60,911 bases of DNA. It comes from Bacteroidota bacterium (GTDB taxonomy: Bacteria; Bacteroidota; Bacteroidia; UKL13-3). The position numbers were made by a program, and so were the translations under genes. The notes beneath the pieces were generated by a model. That model was given only the letters and a program-made list of their open reading frames with translations. It did not search any database and was not told the origin of the DNA. Numbering within the stretch: the first letter of the stretch is position 1; each line of letters opens with the position of its first letter. The DNA lies in NCBI GenBank assembly GCA_027484685.1, contig JAIXSO010000029.1, positions 1 through 60,911 on the forward strand. The letters are read 5' to 3'. This document shows positions 8,280 to 15,920 of this stretch, piece by piece.

Positions 8280-8453
8280 TTAGCTATTTTGCTTATCAGT
8301 TGTCCATTGTTTGGGAAGCCCTACTTTACGCAACATTTCATTTGCTTTTTCTAACTTATCAGGGAATAAAACAATATCGTCATATTTGTTTAATGACTTG
8401 TCAATTTTTACAATTGGAATTTTCCGTTTTTTTAATTCTGTCGTTATTTTCAT
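8280..8453 (-). CDS. Small 57-residue protein downstream of the DUF6934 gene
   Basis: A short frame, MKITTELKKRKIPIVKID...NKYDDIVLFPDKLEKANEML...KVGLPKQW..., from ATG at 8451-8453 to TAA at 8280-8282. It lies 39 bp after the DUF6934 gene on the same strand, with basic N-terminal and amphipathic C-terminal halves. Codon use and composition look protein-like, and no competing reading frame in the window fits better. The pairing suggests a two-gene unit, possibly a toxin-antitoxin-like or effector-partner pair, but nothing in the sequence proves that. The protein has no recognisable domain. Confidence 0.6.
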   Translation of the reverse strand: MKITTELKKRKIPIVKIDKSLNKYDDIVLFPDKLEKANEMLRKVGLPKQWTTDKQNS

Positions 8454-8492
8454 TGCATGAATTGTTATTTGTAACTATTTCAAAGGTAATAA

Positions 8493-8939
8493 TTATTTCT
8501 TTTTACGTCTAACCAAAAAACCCTCATATTCAACATTTTTTTTGAATGGTTCCCAATCGTTATTTAGTTCACCCAAAACTTCAAAGTCTGCTGTTACATC
8601 TGATAGAAACTTTGTAATGCCCATTCTGTAAAGTCTCGTCCTTGCCTTTGTGCTTCCTGTTGCATAAATCCAAACATCAGGATATTTATCGGTAAATGCG
8701 TAAAGTGATGCAACTACTGTTGTTAATACCTTTTCGCTGTCTCCGTTGTTTGAAATTACTGTATCGTCAATTTCACCAGTCGAGTGGTCTTTGTCTCCAA
8801 ACGCAAGATTGTATATGTCCTTGAGGTTGGTTGGTTGATAACTTACCAGTTTATGAATTAGCCCTTTCTGCCCTTCGCTAATAAACTCAAAGGTCAGTAA
8901 CTGTTCACTTGAAGCTAGTGGATACTTAGGTAATTTCAT
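8493..8939 (-). CDS. DUF6934 family protein
   Basis: A 148-residue cytoplasmic protein of a family common as scattered accessory genes in Bacteroidota. Typical segments are FEFISEGQKGLIHKLVSYQP near residue 17, the acidic GDKDHSTGEIDD, DKVLTTVVASLYAFT-like sequence near 75 (actual: SEKVLTTVVASLYAFTDKYP), and the most diagnostic WIYATGSTKARTRLYRMGI around 90-110. The C-terminus is very basic (VRRKKK). A 57-residue gene follows closely downstream. It is surrounded by dispersed repeats and has no housekeeping neighbours, in keeping with a mobile accessory pair. Biochemical function is not known to me. Confidence 0.65.
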   Translation of the reverse strand: MKLPKYPLASSEQLLTFEFISEGQKGLIHKLVSYQPTNLKDIYNLAFGDKDHSTGEIDDTVISNNGDSEKVLTTVVASLYAFTDKYPDVWIYATGSTKARTRLYRMGITKFLSDVTADFEVLGELNNDWEPFKKNVEYEGFLVRRKKK

Positions 8940-8998
8940 TTATTTTTGGTAGTCAAATTTTATGTCAAAGATAAATTATTTTTCATTTGGTTTTGCCT

Positions 8999-9319
8999 CT
9001 GTTGCTAACTAGCGCAGCGTCACCAACAGCAATTACTTTTTGTTTTCACTTTTAAAATTATTACTTCTTCTCTACAGGTTACTAAGCTTTCTGCCTGCTG
9101 ATAATTGGTCTATTAGTTCTTTAATAGTTTAGCATTTATTTAAAACAAAAATATCAATTAGGTTTATTAAAGCAAGTTTAATTTTATACGGAAATTGAGC
9201 TAGCTAAAATTTAGCATTTCCGAATAATTTTTTCCTCCAAAAAGCGTTCGGAATTAATAGAAGTAAAAAAAATAATCCTAAAATTCTTGTTGGTGTCGCT
9301 TCGCTCAAACACCAAAAAG
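8999..9319. repeat. 321-bp dispersed repeat with palindromic ends, copy C
   Basis: Full-length copy of the unit at 5596-5916, same length and orientation. The left end (CTGTTGCTAACTAGCGCAGCG) is partly degraded. The right end (CTTGTTGGTGTCGCTTCGCT...) keeps most of the hairpin. The interior is about 90% like copy A by eye. Confidence 0.8.
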
Positions 9320-9532
9320 GGCGGAAAATAAGCTTAGCATTAAAAATGAATTACCACATGTTTCGAAAGCTTTCGGGATTAGCTAGGGGGATAAATTGCC
9401 ATTTTATCCATTGCCCTTTTCCGAAAGCAATCGGCATTAGCTATAGAGTAAAGTAAGTCTAAAATTATTATTGTTGGTGCTGCATTGCTTAAATGCCAAT
9501 AATGGCTAGATGTTATCAATCTATTTATCTAT
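9320..9532. repeat. Intergenic stretch with small inverted motifs
   Basis: No gene seen. AATGAATTACCACATGT followed by CGAAAGCTTTCG (9347-9376) recurs, slightly altered, at 52168-52205. A second CCGAAAGCAATCGG motif lies near 9430. A decayed GTTGGTG...GCC hairpin remnant is near 9474. Confidence 0.5.
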
Positions 9533-9576
9533 TCAAAAAAAACAGCACTTACCAATATTTTATGGTAAGTGCTGTT
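9533..9576 (-). terminator. Strong hairpin terminator of the SPFH gene
   Basis: AACAGCACTTACCA (9541-9554) pairs perfectly with TGGTAAGTGCTGTT (9563-9576). On the minus strand the hairpin is followed by a T-run (complement of the A-run at 9535-9542). It lies 31 bp beyond the stop of the SPFH gene. Confidence 0.85.
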
Positions 9577-9606
9577 TTATTGCCTATTAAATTAAAAAGC
9601 CAGAAC

Positions 9607-10482
9607 CTAGTTTTCAGGAATACCAATTAATGGAGTTTTACCATCAGTAATTATCACTTTGGCATTATTTGAACCTGAAAGAGATTTAAAAGCTTCAATT
9701 TGTTTTGCTTTTAACACCTGTGGAGTTAAGCTGCTATTTAACATTTGGTTGGCTTTCATTTGTGCTTCCGCTTCTGTTTTTAAGGCATTTGCTTTACCTT
9801 CTGCCTCTATTTCTATAATTCTTTTTTGAGCTTCGGCTGCTATAATTCTGCTTTGTTTTTCGCCTTCGGCTTGTAATATTTTTCTTTCAGCTTCACGTTT
9901 TTCGCGTTCTTTTAAAAATTCCATTCTTTGTGCTTCTTGTTCCGATTGCATTTTTTCTTCAATGGTTTTGGCTAATCCGGGAGGTAAACTAATGCTTTTC
10001 ATTAACACAGATTCAATAATAAATCCTTTAGATTCGGCTACTTCCATCATCCGTTCTTTAATTTCTTTTTCAATAACACTGCGCTTATTGCTATGCATAT
10101 CTTTGGCTTCGTATTTGGCGCATATATCTGCCGCTGCCGACCTAAATACAGGAAGTATTACTACATCTTGAAAGTCTAATCCAGTATTTTTTAAAATATT
10201 GGGTAGTTCAGATGTTTTTATTTTATATAAAATGGATATTTCAGATTGAATGGTTAAACCTTCTTTGCTTGGAAGGGAAGCGTTTATGGCTAAATTGATA
10301 GTTCTAATAGGAACTTTTATTACTCGTGATAAAAATGGATTGTAAACAACTGCTCCTGGGTAGTGAATTTTTTCATTAACTCTTCCTAAGGTTCTTTTTA
10401 CACCTATTTCATCTTGAAGCACTACTGCACACGAACTAAAAAGCAAACTAACCATGGTTAGTAAAAGAAATTGTTTTTTCAT
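9607..10482 (-). CDS. Prohibitin/SPFH-domain lipoprotein
   Basis: A 291-residue protein with a lipoprotein signal (lipobox LFSS-C18) followed by an SPFH/band-7 domain (residues ~20-200: VVLQDEIGVKRTLGRV, VPIRTINLAINASLPSKEGL, FRSAAADICAKYEAKDMHS) and a long charged coiled coil (~165-245: EKREAERKILQAEGEKQSRI, AEAQKRIIEIEAEGKANALK). SPFH proteins form membrane-bound oligomeric cages or scaffolds linked to membrane-protein quality control. Here the anchor is a lipid rather than the usual N-terminal transmembrane helix. It is a single-gene unit with its own strong terminator. It is closer to prohibitin than to HflK/HflC by its YEAKDMHSNKR segment. Confidence 0.88.
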   Translation of the reverse strand: MKKQFLLLTMVSLLFSSCAVVLQDEIGVKRTLGRVNEKIHYPGAVVYNPFLSRVIKVPIRTINLAINASLPSKEGLTIQSEISILYKIKTSELPNILKNTGLDFQDVVILPVFRSAAADICAKYEAKDMHSNKRSVIEKEIKERMMEVAESKGFIIESVLMKSISLPPGLAKTIEEKMQSEQEAQRMEFLKEREKREAERKILQAEGEKQSRIIAAEAQKRIIEIEAEGKANALKTEAEAQMKANQMLNSSLTPQVLKAKQIEAFKSLSGSNNAKVIITDGKTPLIGIPEN

Positions 10483-10955
10483 AATATTTAATTGTTTTGG
10501 GTTTACCCACTAAACAATGCTTTGGTTTATATAGTTTTTTTAAAATAGCAGAATTTGATTTTTTGCCTCATAAACTATTTAAATGGCAAAAAACTGACAA
10601 TGAAATTAAAAATTACATTGATAAACCTGTTTTTTATGCTGTATTCACCAATAGGTTTATCGTAAAACTTAAATTTAGTTAGCTGGAATATTTGAAACCT
10701 GAAGTTTCATTTAGATTATAAGGTACCTTTATTTGGCGAAACACCATTGAGGTTAATCCAGTTTTATCATAATTTTCGTTATTACGAATATAAGTTAGGA
10801 TGCAAATATCAATTTGGTATATAAAATATTGTGCTATTTAATTGATGTGTAAAAACAATATAAATGTTATTTATGCAATAAAACCTACGCGAAATTTAAA
10901 GTGGTTTCAAATAGTTTCTTATTGTTAAAATTACTTCAGCCAATTATTTAGGTTA
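10483..10955. other. Gap of about 470 bp without a recognised gene
   Basis: A 61-codon frame on the plus strand (10497-10682) has poor composition, no partner and overlaps the upstream region of the SPFH gene, so it is not called. AAACCTGAAGTTTCATTT near 10693 is a small inverted repeat. Nothing else is supported. Confidence 0.5.
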
Positions 10956-11534
10956 TCATTGTTGTCTTGTCCAATTTACGTTCCTTTTATCAGTATATTG
11001 AATAATTCCTTTTTCAGTATCAAAAGTAAAGTTACTAATTCCCTCTTCTACATTTATTTCAGGGTAAGTAGCTTTATTGCTGTCAAAAAAATAGGTAGAA
11101 CTGTCAAGTTGTTTAATATTTTCCATTTCCTTACCATTAAAAATTATTCCAATAAATGAAATTTCTTTTTCAGTAAATTCACTTGAAGATGAATTTGAAA
11201 TGCTCAATATATTTTGCTCATATTTTTTACCTTCTTCATTTATTTTTGTAAATTGATGGTAGCTACCCTTTGTAAATTCATAAGCAACTAACAAAGTGGT
11301 TTTATTATAAAAACCTTGCTCTATATCTTTAATGGAGTATTTTGTGGTGTCGGTTATATGAAAAATAATGGTGTCTATTTCACCTTTCTCTGATTTAAAT
11401 ATTACCGTTTCTGTTTCATTGTAAGGTTTAAACCATTTAAGGTCATCGGAAGTGAAGGTTTTAACTTGACCAAAATTGCAAGCATTTAGCAAGGTTAAGG
11501 CCAATAAACTAATGTATATTTTTAGTGTTTTCAT
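10956..11534 (-). CDS. Lipoprotein of unknown function
   Basis: A 192-residue protein with lipobox LLNA-C19 (signal MKTLKIYISLLALTLLNA), so a membrane-anchored periplasmic or surface protein. The mature part is rich in Lys/Glu/Thr with beta-like segments such as TVIFKSEKGEIDTIIFHITD and TTLLVAYEFTKG, and a FTFDTEKGIIQYTDKRNVNW end. No catalytic motif or named domain is recognised. It stands alone between a gap and the duplicated secreted-protein region. Confidence 0.7.
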   Translation of the reverse strand: MKTLKIYISLLALTLLNACNFGQVKTFTSDDLKWFKPYNETETVIFKSEKGEIDTIIFHITDTTKYSIKDIEQGFYNKTTLLVAYEFTKGSYHQFTKINEEGKKYEQNILSISNSSSSEFTEKEISFIGIIFNGKEMENIKQLDSSTYFFDSNKATYPEINVEEGISNFTFDTEKGIIQYTDKRNVNWTRQQ

Positions 11535-11613
11535 TTCTGTTATTTGGTTTATTATTTATTTATGCTGCTTCGGTCAATACCAACAATGCAGAAAAGGTAA
11601 TGGAAAGTTATTC

Positions 11614-12353
11614 GTTAACTATAGCAGTTGCCTTCGGCATGACAACGTGGGAATTTTGAATGATAAGTTTTGAGTTTTGTGGCGCAAGGCGAGATTGAAT
11701 AACGAACATCGAATTAAGAATAACCTATACTCCTGCAAATTGTTATTCAAATCCGCTTGGTGAACAACCACCTTAGCATTAAGTGTAAGCAAAACACGCA
11801 TACTTTCTTAAAATAGTTTTACAACAGAAATACTGCTTATAGAATTAAGGAAAATATCTTTACCTTCTTTTGCTTTATTTAATAATGGTTCAGAATAGTC
11901 ACCCATTTCTTCAAAATTGTATGATAATCCTGTTTGAAATTGAAAATTAGTTTTATATTTCTTTAAGCTTACCTGCAAGCCAGGCATAACTATTAAGGAG
12001 TTTTTATATCTTGGCTCAAATTGCACTGATGATAAATCTATAAAATTGTATTGCCTTTGGTTGTTGTATTTAAATTGAAAACTTACCAATGGTTGAAAGT
12101 AATTCAATACCTCTTTTTTTAAAACCATGGTTTCTTTGATGTTATATGAATATTTTGTGCTAAAACTATTACCAATACCAACACTTACATAATGCTGTAC
12201 TTTAAAATTATTAAACATTACGCCTCCATTTAAATCAAATCTGATAGTAGGATAAGGCGCATAAAACGAACCACTCAATTCTACAAATGGTTTTATTTTA
12301 CTGGCAAAACAAGTAGTTGTAATGAAGCTAAATACTAAAACTATGTTTTTCAT
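11614..12353. repeat. Segmental duplication, copy 2 (partner 6526-7264)
   Basis: Same order of 3' flank and gene as copy 1. The flank begins at the GTTGCC-TTC-GGCATGAC variant of the small hairpin and contains GAATAACGAACATCGAATTA and AATCCGCTTGGT. Confidence 0.75.
11808..12353 (-). CDS. Secreted/outer-membrane beta-rich protein, paralogue 2
   Basis: A 181-residue full-length homologue of the gene at 6719-7264, with the same signal peptide region and the conserved SGSFYAPYPTIRFDLNGG and VQHYVSVGIGNS segments. Differences concentrate in the C-terminal half (for example FIDLSSVQFEPRYKNS against VNLSTIEYDLYYKNS), suggesting a constrained N-terminal half. It starts 12 bp after the stop of the beta-propeller-like gene at 12366-13463, so these two are probably one transcript, whereas paralogue 1 has no such partner. 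The likely location is the outer membrane; function is unknown. Confidence 0.7.
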   Translation of the reverse strand: MKNIVLVFSFITTTCFASKIKPFVELSGSFYAPYPTIRFDLNGGVMFNNFKVQHYVSVGIGNSFSTKYSYNIKETMVLKKEVLNYFQPLVSFQFKYNNQRQYNFIDLSSVQFEPRYKNSLIVMPGLQVSLKKYKTNFQFQTGLSYNFEEMGDYSEPLLNKAKEGKDIFLNSISSISVVKLF

Positions 12354-12365
12354 TTTGTTGATTGA

Positions 12366-13463
12366 TTATTTTTCAAGTTGGTATATTTTAATATTACTAG
12401 AATTGGCATTTAGGAGCTTACCATTCTTAATGATGTAGTTTTCCCAATTTCCATTACCATTATTTATATCATAGTCAAAGGTGTTTTTTACTTTCCCTAT
12501 TTGTTCAACCAAAACATATTTCAATTTTTTTGTTTTTTCTTCTTCAATTATAATCCAAGATGAAGCTCCTATTGTATATGTGTTAAAATAAACTTCGCTC
12601 CATCCCATTTTTTTATAGGTAATTTTACTAGAGGTTACCACTTTGGTATCTAGGTTTACAAAATAATATTTTAAATATTTATTCTTATCTCCATATTCTC
12701 CTGTGTAAACGCACATAACAGTTAATATGTTTCCTTTTATATAACTATCAATAAAAAATTCTGATTTGCTGGAGTTTAATGAAATTTCTGAATATTTACC
12801 TTTTCTGTAAGTCATTATGTTCATTTGTTCAGGTTCAATATATTGTGCAAACAAAAATATATCCGACCCATGTACAAGTACTTTATCAGGCTTTGGTTGA
12901 TATTGGCTACTTTTAAATCGTACAATTTTTTTTGTGTTAAGATTATACTTAATGATTTCTGATTTAGAGCTACTGGAGTATGAAATTCCATTACTAACAG
13001 TGTGTCCAAAAATCAAATTGTCTCCTTCAATTGAAATCTTTGTCGGATTATTAAATGTTCGACCCAAAAGGACTTTTTTTTCAATGATTCCTTCTAAACT
13101 AATTATAAACAAACTAATTTTAACATCTTGAGTTAAAGGCTGTATTTTGCCTTGGGTAACTAAAGCATAAATTTTGTTTTTATGCCTTTTAATTGAATAA
13201 ATAATATTAGAATGTTCATCACTAATTGTAAGTGTCCATTTTACTTTTAAAGTGGTATCATAATTAATTAGGTAAGCATTAGCTGAGTTTCCATCATTAA
13301 TTTTTGTTTTAAAAGTATATCCTGCACAATAAATATCATCGTTATACCAATCTACATCCTCAACGTACTCAATATTTTCGTAAGCTGATTTGACAATAAT
13401 TTCCTGACTGAAGGATAATGATACAAATGAAATGGTAAAAAAGAGTAATAGATTTATTTTCAT
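12366..13463 (-). CDS. Secreted protein with repeated beta segments (propeller-like), function unknown
   Basis: A 365-residue protein with a clean signal peptide (MKINLLLFFTISFVSLSFS-Q). The mature chain repeats a pattern of short strands with D/N-rich turns (DDIYCAGYTF, NKIYALVTQGKI, GDNLIFGHTVSNGI, SDIFLFAQYIEP, GNILTVMCVYTGEY), as in WD/kelch/SBBP-like beta-propellers, with about six such blocks. No enzymatic motif is seen. It is the first gene of a probable two-gene unit with paralogue 2 of the barrel-like protein, so it may be a periplasmic or surface partner of that protein. Confidence 0.65.
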   Translation of the reverse strand: MKINLLLFFTISFVSLSFSQEIIVKSAYENIEYVEDVDWYNDDIYCAGYTFKTKINDGNSANAYLINYDTTLKVKWTLTISDEHSNIIYSIKRHKNKIYALVTQGKIQPLTQDVKISLFIISLEGIIEKKVLLGRTFNNPTKISIEGDNLIFGHTVSNGISYSSSSKSEIIKYNLNTKKIVRFKSSQYQPKPDKVLVHGSDIFLFAQYIEPEQMNIMTYRKGKYSEISLNSSKSEFFIDSYIKGNILTVMCVYTGEYGDKNKYLKYYFVNLDTKVVTSSKITYKKMGWSEVYFNTYTIGASSWIIIEEEKTKKLKYVLVEQIGKVKNTFDYDINNGNGNWENYIIKNGKLLNANSSNIKIYQLEK

Positions 13464-13538
13464 ATTTATTTTTTTTACAGTTAAAATGTTTAGCTAATAA
13501 TGCCCAACACCAAGAGTTTAAAAAATATAATCTTGCAG

Positions 13539-13569
13539 CTGTTGGTGTTTGGCGAAGCGTCATCAACAG
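13539..13569. repeat. Solo end-hairpin of the dispersed repeat
   Basis: CTGTTGGTG...GGCGAAGCGT...CATCAACAG has the form of the left hairpin of the 321-bp unit, with no unit interior attached. Decayed relatives are near 49993-50018 and 56480-56500. Confidence 0.65.
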
Positions 13570-13690
13570 CAACCTGGCTTATAATTCCATTTAACAAACA
13601 TATTGTTTTTAACAATTATTTCTATCGATTAAAAATAATTAGCTATTTATTTAAAAATTGAATTTATTGCATTTATAATTAATTGATATT

Positions 13691-14374
13691 ATGAAATTTT
13701 TAAACACACTGTTTTGTTGCTTATTATTGAGCATTTCTGTTTATGGTCAAACTGAAAAACAAAAGCCCAATTACTCCGAAATTGAAAAGAATATAAAGGA
13801 TAAAAAATCGGGTTTGTTTTACGAAAAATTGTTTGAAAAATTCTTGACTGGCGATACCAGTTTTACCATAACAGAAAAGCAACATTTGTATTACGGTTAT
13901 CAGTTTCAAAAAAACTATTCACCTTATGGTAGCAGCGAGTTTAGCGATAGTTTGAAAAAAGTACTCAATAAAGAAGAACTTGATAGCAATGATGTAATTT
14001 TAGGAATAAAATATGGTAATAATATATTAGAAAAATTTCCTTTCGACTTAAGGACTTTAAATATTTTATCTAGGCTATATTCAAAAAATGGTGACGAGAC
14101 TAACAGTGTTAAAATACTTAATAGAAGAGAAAACATTATTGCAGCCATATTAAGCACTGGTGATGGACTAACCGATAAAACAGCTTTATACATATTAAGT
14201 GTTTCTGATGAGTACGATATGTTACGAATTTTAGGCTTAAAATTTAGTGGAAGTCAGTCGTTAATTGGCGGTAACGATTACTTAAAAGTAACCAAAAACG
14301 AATATGGAATAGAAGGAATGTATTTTGATGTGTCTGCTCCATTTGGCAGCATAAGCCGTATGTTTAAAAAGTAA
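13691..14374 (+). CDS. DUF4919 family secreted protein
   Basis: A 227-residue protein with a signal peptide (MKFLNTLFCCLLLSISVYG-Q). The body matches the DUF4919 pattern: FLTGDTSFTITEKQHLYYGY then FQKNYSPYGSS, KFPFDLRTLNILSRLY near 115, the SGDG-like AAILSTGDGLTDKTALYILS around 150, and the SVSDEYDMLRILGL and G..YFDVS ends. The family is uncharacterised. Length is normal. It is the first gene on the plus strand after the minus-strand run, and the next gene is 130 bp away across a repeat, so it is likely monocistronic. Confidence 0.8.
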   Translation: MKFLNTLFCCLLLSISVYGQTEKQKPNYSEIEKNIKDKKSGLFYEKLFEKFLTGDTSFTITEKQHLYYGYQFQKNYSPYGSSEFSDSLKKVLNKEELDSNDVILGIKYGNNILEKFPFDLRTLNILSRLYSKNGDETNSVKILNRRENIIAAILSTGDGLTDKTALYILSVSDEYDMLRILGLKFSGSQSLIGGNDYLKVTKNEYGIEGMYFDVSAPFGSISRMFKK

Positions 14375-14398
14375 ATATTTTTGAGATAAATATAAATC

Positions 14399-14442
14399 AA
14401 TGTTCGCGGTCGTTGAGCGAAGTCCGAAAGCTTTCGGACGAA
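14399..14442. repeat. Dispersed repeat with a perfect 18-bp palindrome
   Basis: GTTCGCGGTCGTTGAGCGAA is followed by the palindrome GTCCGAAAGCTTTCGGAC (14422-14439). The CGGTCGTTGAGCG core also occurs near 44700 and 60650, so it is a dispersed family. Confidence 0.65.
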
Positions 14443-14504
14443 AAGAATATAAATAAGAGTAAAGAAGCTTAAATAATAAACGAAGAGATAAATATAAATT
14501 TTAA

Positions 14505-15716
14505 ATGAAGCTCCATGTTATAAAGTATATATTTCTATGTTATGGTTTAAGCTCTTTAAATGTTTTTGCTCAAAGGGTTTATCAAAATGAAAAAGCATGC
14601 AGGAATTGTCATGCAATAAATAATAAAAAGCAAGCGCATCCATATTTTGTGCTAGAAAATAGTCTGGTAAATGTAAAAAGTATAAACAACAAATTTGTGG
14701 TGGTAATTGATACTTTAGAAAGTAAAGATTATACATTTAAAAAATATATTTCAGAAAATGATTATTTGGTATTAAGCCATGAGTTAGATAGTTACAACAA
14801 CAAAGAGCAGAATTTCTTAAACATTTATGTAACCGATAGAAAAACCAATACCAAGTATTTTTTAACGAGTAGTTTCTTTTTATATGAAAATCAATTATAT
14901 TATTTTGCTTTACTCAAGCAAACTAAATGTTTTATTTTAGCAACCGTTAATAAGGCTAGAAAGCGGGAGATTACTTTTTTTAATTATTTGGATAAAAAAG
15001 TAAGTAAATATGAAATCTCACAACACTTTGAAATATTAGGTAATAACGATAGTTCAATATTTATTCATAATGCATTTTCAAAATTTAAAATCAATGGTAA
15101 AAGATTTAAAAAAGGTTCAGTTTTAAATATTAGTTCCAATGGAATAAAAACTTTGTCGGTTAGTGCTAAAGATATTAAATATGAAAATTACGCACCTGTC
15201 TATTTTTATAATGAAGCTTTTTTTGTTCAATATAAGGCATTATCAAAACTACCAATGAACAGTAGCATTGAGGTTTTTTACCAATTAAATATTTTGCATA
15301 AAAACAAGGTTTTGGATAGCATATTTGGTATTGACGATTATAATTCAAGTAACATAAAAACATATATAACCTATTTTGATAATCAATTAAGTGTATTTAG
15401 TCCTAGTTATTATAAGTTATATACTAAAGATACTTGTTATACTTGGGATTATAATAATTGGATAAACAAAATAGAAGGACTGAAAAAACAAACCAATGAT
15501 TACTTTTTGAAAGGAGATACTTTGTTTTTGACCAAGGAAATTCAAATTTCTGATAGCATAGGTTTTAATAAAGAAACCAACCAAACATTTAATAATATTC
15601 AGCTAACTAAAGTTGCTAATTTTTTTCAATTGGTAATGGCATTTAATATAAAAACAAATGAGTTTTTGGGTTATCCTGAAATTGAATTTACAACAATAAT
15701 CGGTAAAAGGGATTAG
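14505..15716 (+). CDS. Secreted protein with an N-terminal CxxCH motif, function unknown
   Basis: A 403-residue protein with a signal peptide (ends NVFAQ, residue ~23). Shortly after it lies K-A-C32-R-N-C35-H36, the covalent haem-attachment motif of c-type cytochromes, in a context (RVYQNEKACRNCHAINN) that reads like a decaheme/cytochrome-type 'CRNCH' site. The remaining ~360 residues are beta-rich with many Tyr/Asn/Lys and no further CxxCH, so this would be a mono-haem site on a non-cytochrome body. It could equally be a coincidental cysteine pair binding metal. The gene stands alone on the plus strand. Confidence 0.6.
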   Translation: MKLHVIKYIFLCYGLSSLNVFAQRVYQNEKACRNCHAINNKKQAHPYFVLENSLVNVKSINNKFVVVIDTLESKDYTFKKYISENDYLVLSHELDSYNNKEQNFLNIYVTDRKTNTKYFLTSSFFLYENQLYYFALLKQTKCFILATVNKARKREITFFNYLDKKVSKYEISQHFEILGNNDSSIFIHNAFSKFKINGKRFKKGSVLNISSNGIKTLSVSAKDIKYENYAPVYFYNEAFFVQYKALSKLPMNSSIEVFYQLNILHKNKVLDSIFGIDDYNSSNIKTYITYFDNQLSVFSPSYYKLYTKDTCYTWDYNNWINKIEGLKKQTNDYFLKGDTLFLTKEIQISDSIGFNKETNQTFNNIQLTKVANFFQLVMAFNIKTNEFLGYPEIEFTTIIGKRD

Positions 15717-15859
15717 TTAAGAGGCAATGATTTGTTTATGAATATGGTACTTTAAACTATAAAACTTTTGCTTTAGTGAAGGAAAAATTTAAGAGTGCTG
15801 TTGAACAGCTTCTCTCAAAACTAAAAAGAATGTAGATTTATTGGTTGTTTTATAATAAA

Positions 15860-15896
15860 AAATGCCTCCAAAAGTTGAATACTTTTAAAGGCATTT
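15860..15896 (-). terminator. Hairpin terminator of the two-domain secreted protein gene
   Basis: AAATGCCT (15860-15867) pairs with AGGCATTT (15889-15896), extended inside by AAAAGT/ACTTTT. On the minus strand it is followed by T-rich sequence, 24 bp beyond the stop of the gene at 15921. Confidence 0.7.
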
Positions 15897-15920
15897 AGTA
15901 TTTATAGCTTTGATGTTAAT

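Noticed and set aside
5596-9319. CRISPR array, considered because of repeated units
   Set aside because: Only three units, 321 bp long and far apart, with no short repeats and regular spacers; no cas genes.
10497-10682. 61-codon plus-strand frame upstream of the SPFH gene
   Set aside because: No recognisable feature, no partner, and it overlaps the likely promoter of the minus-strand SPFH gene.
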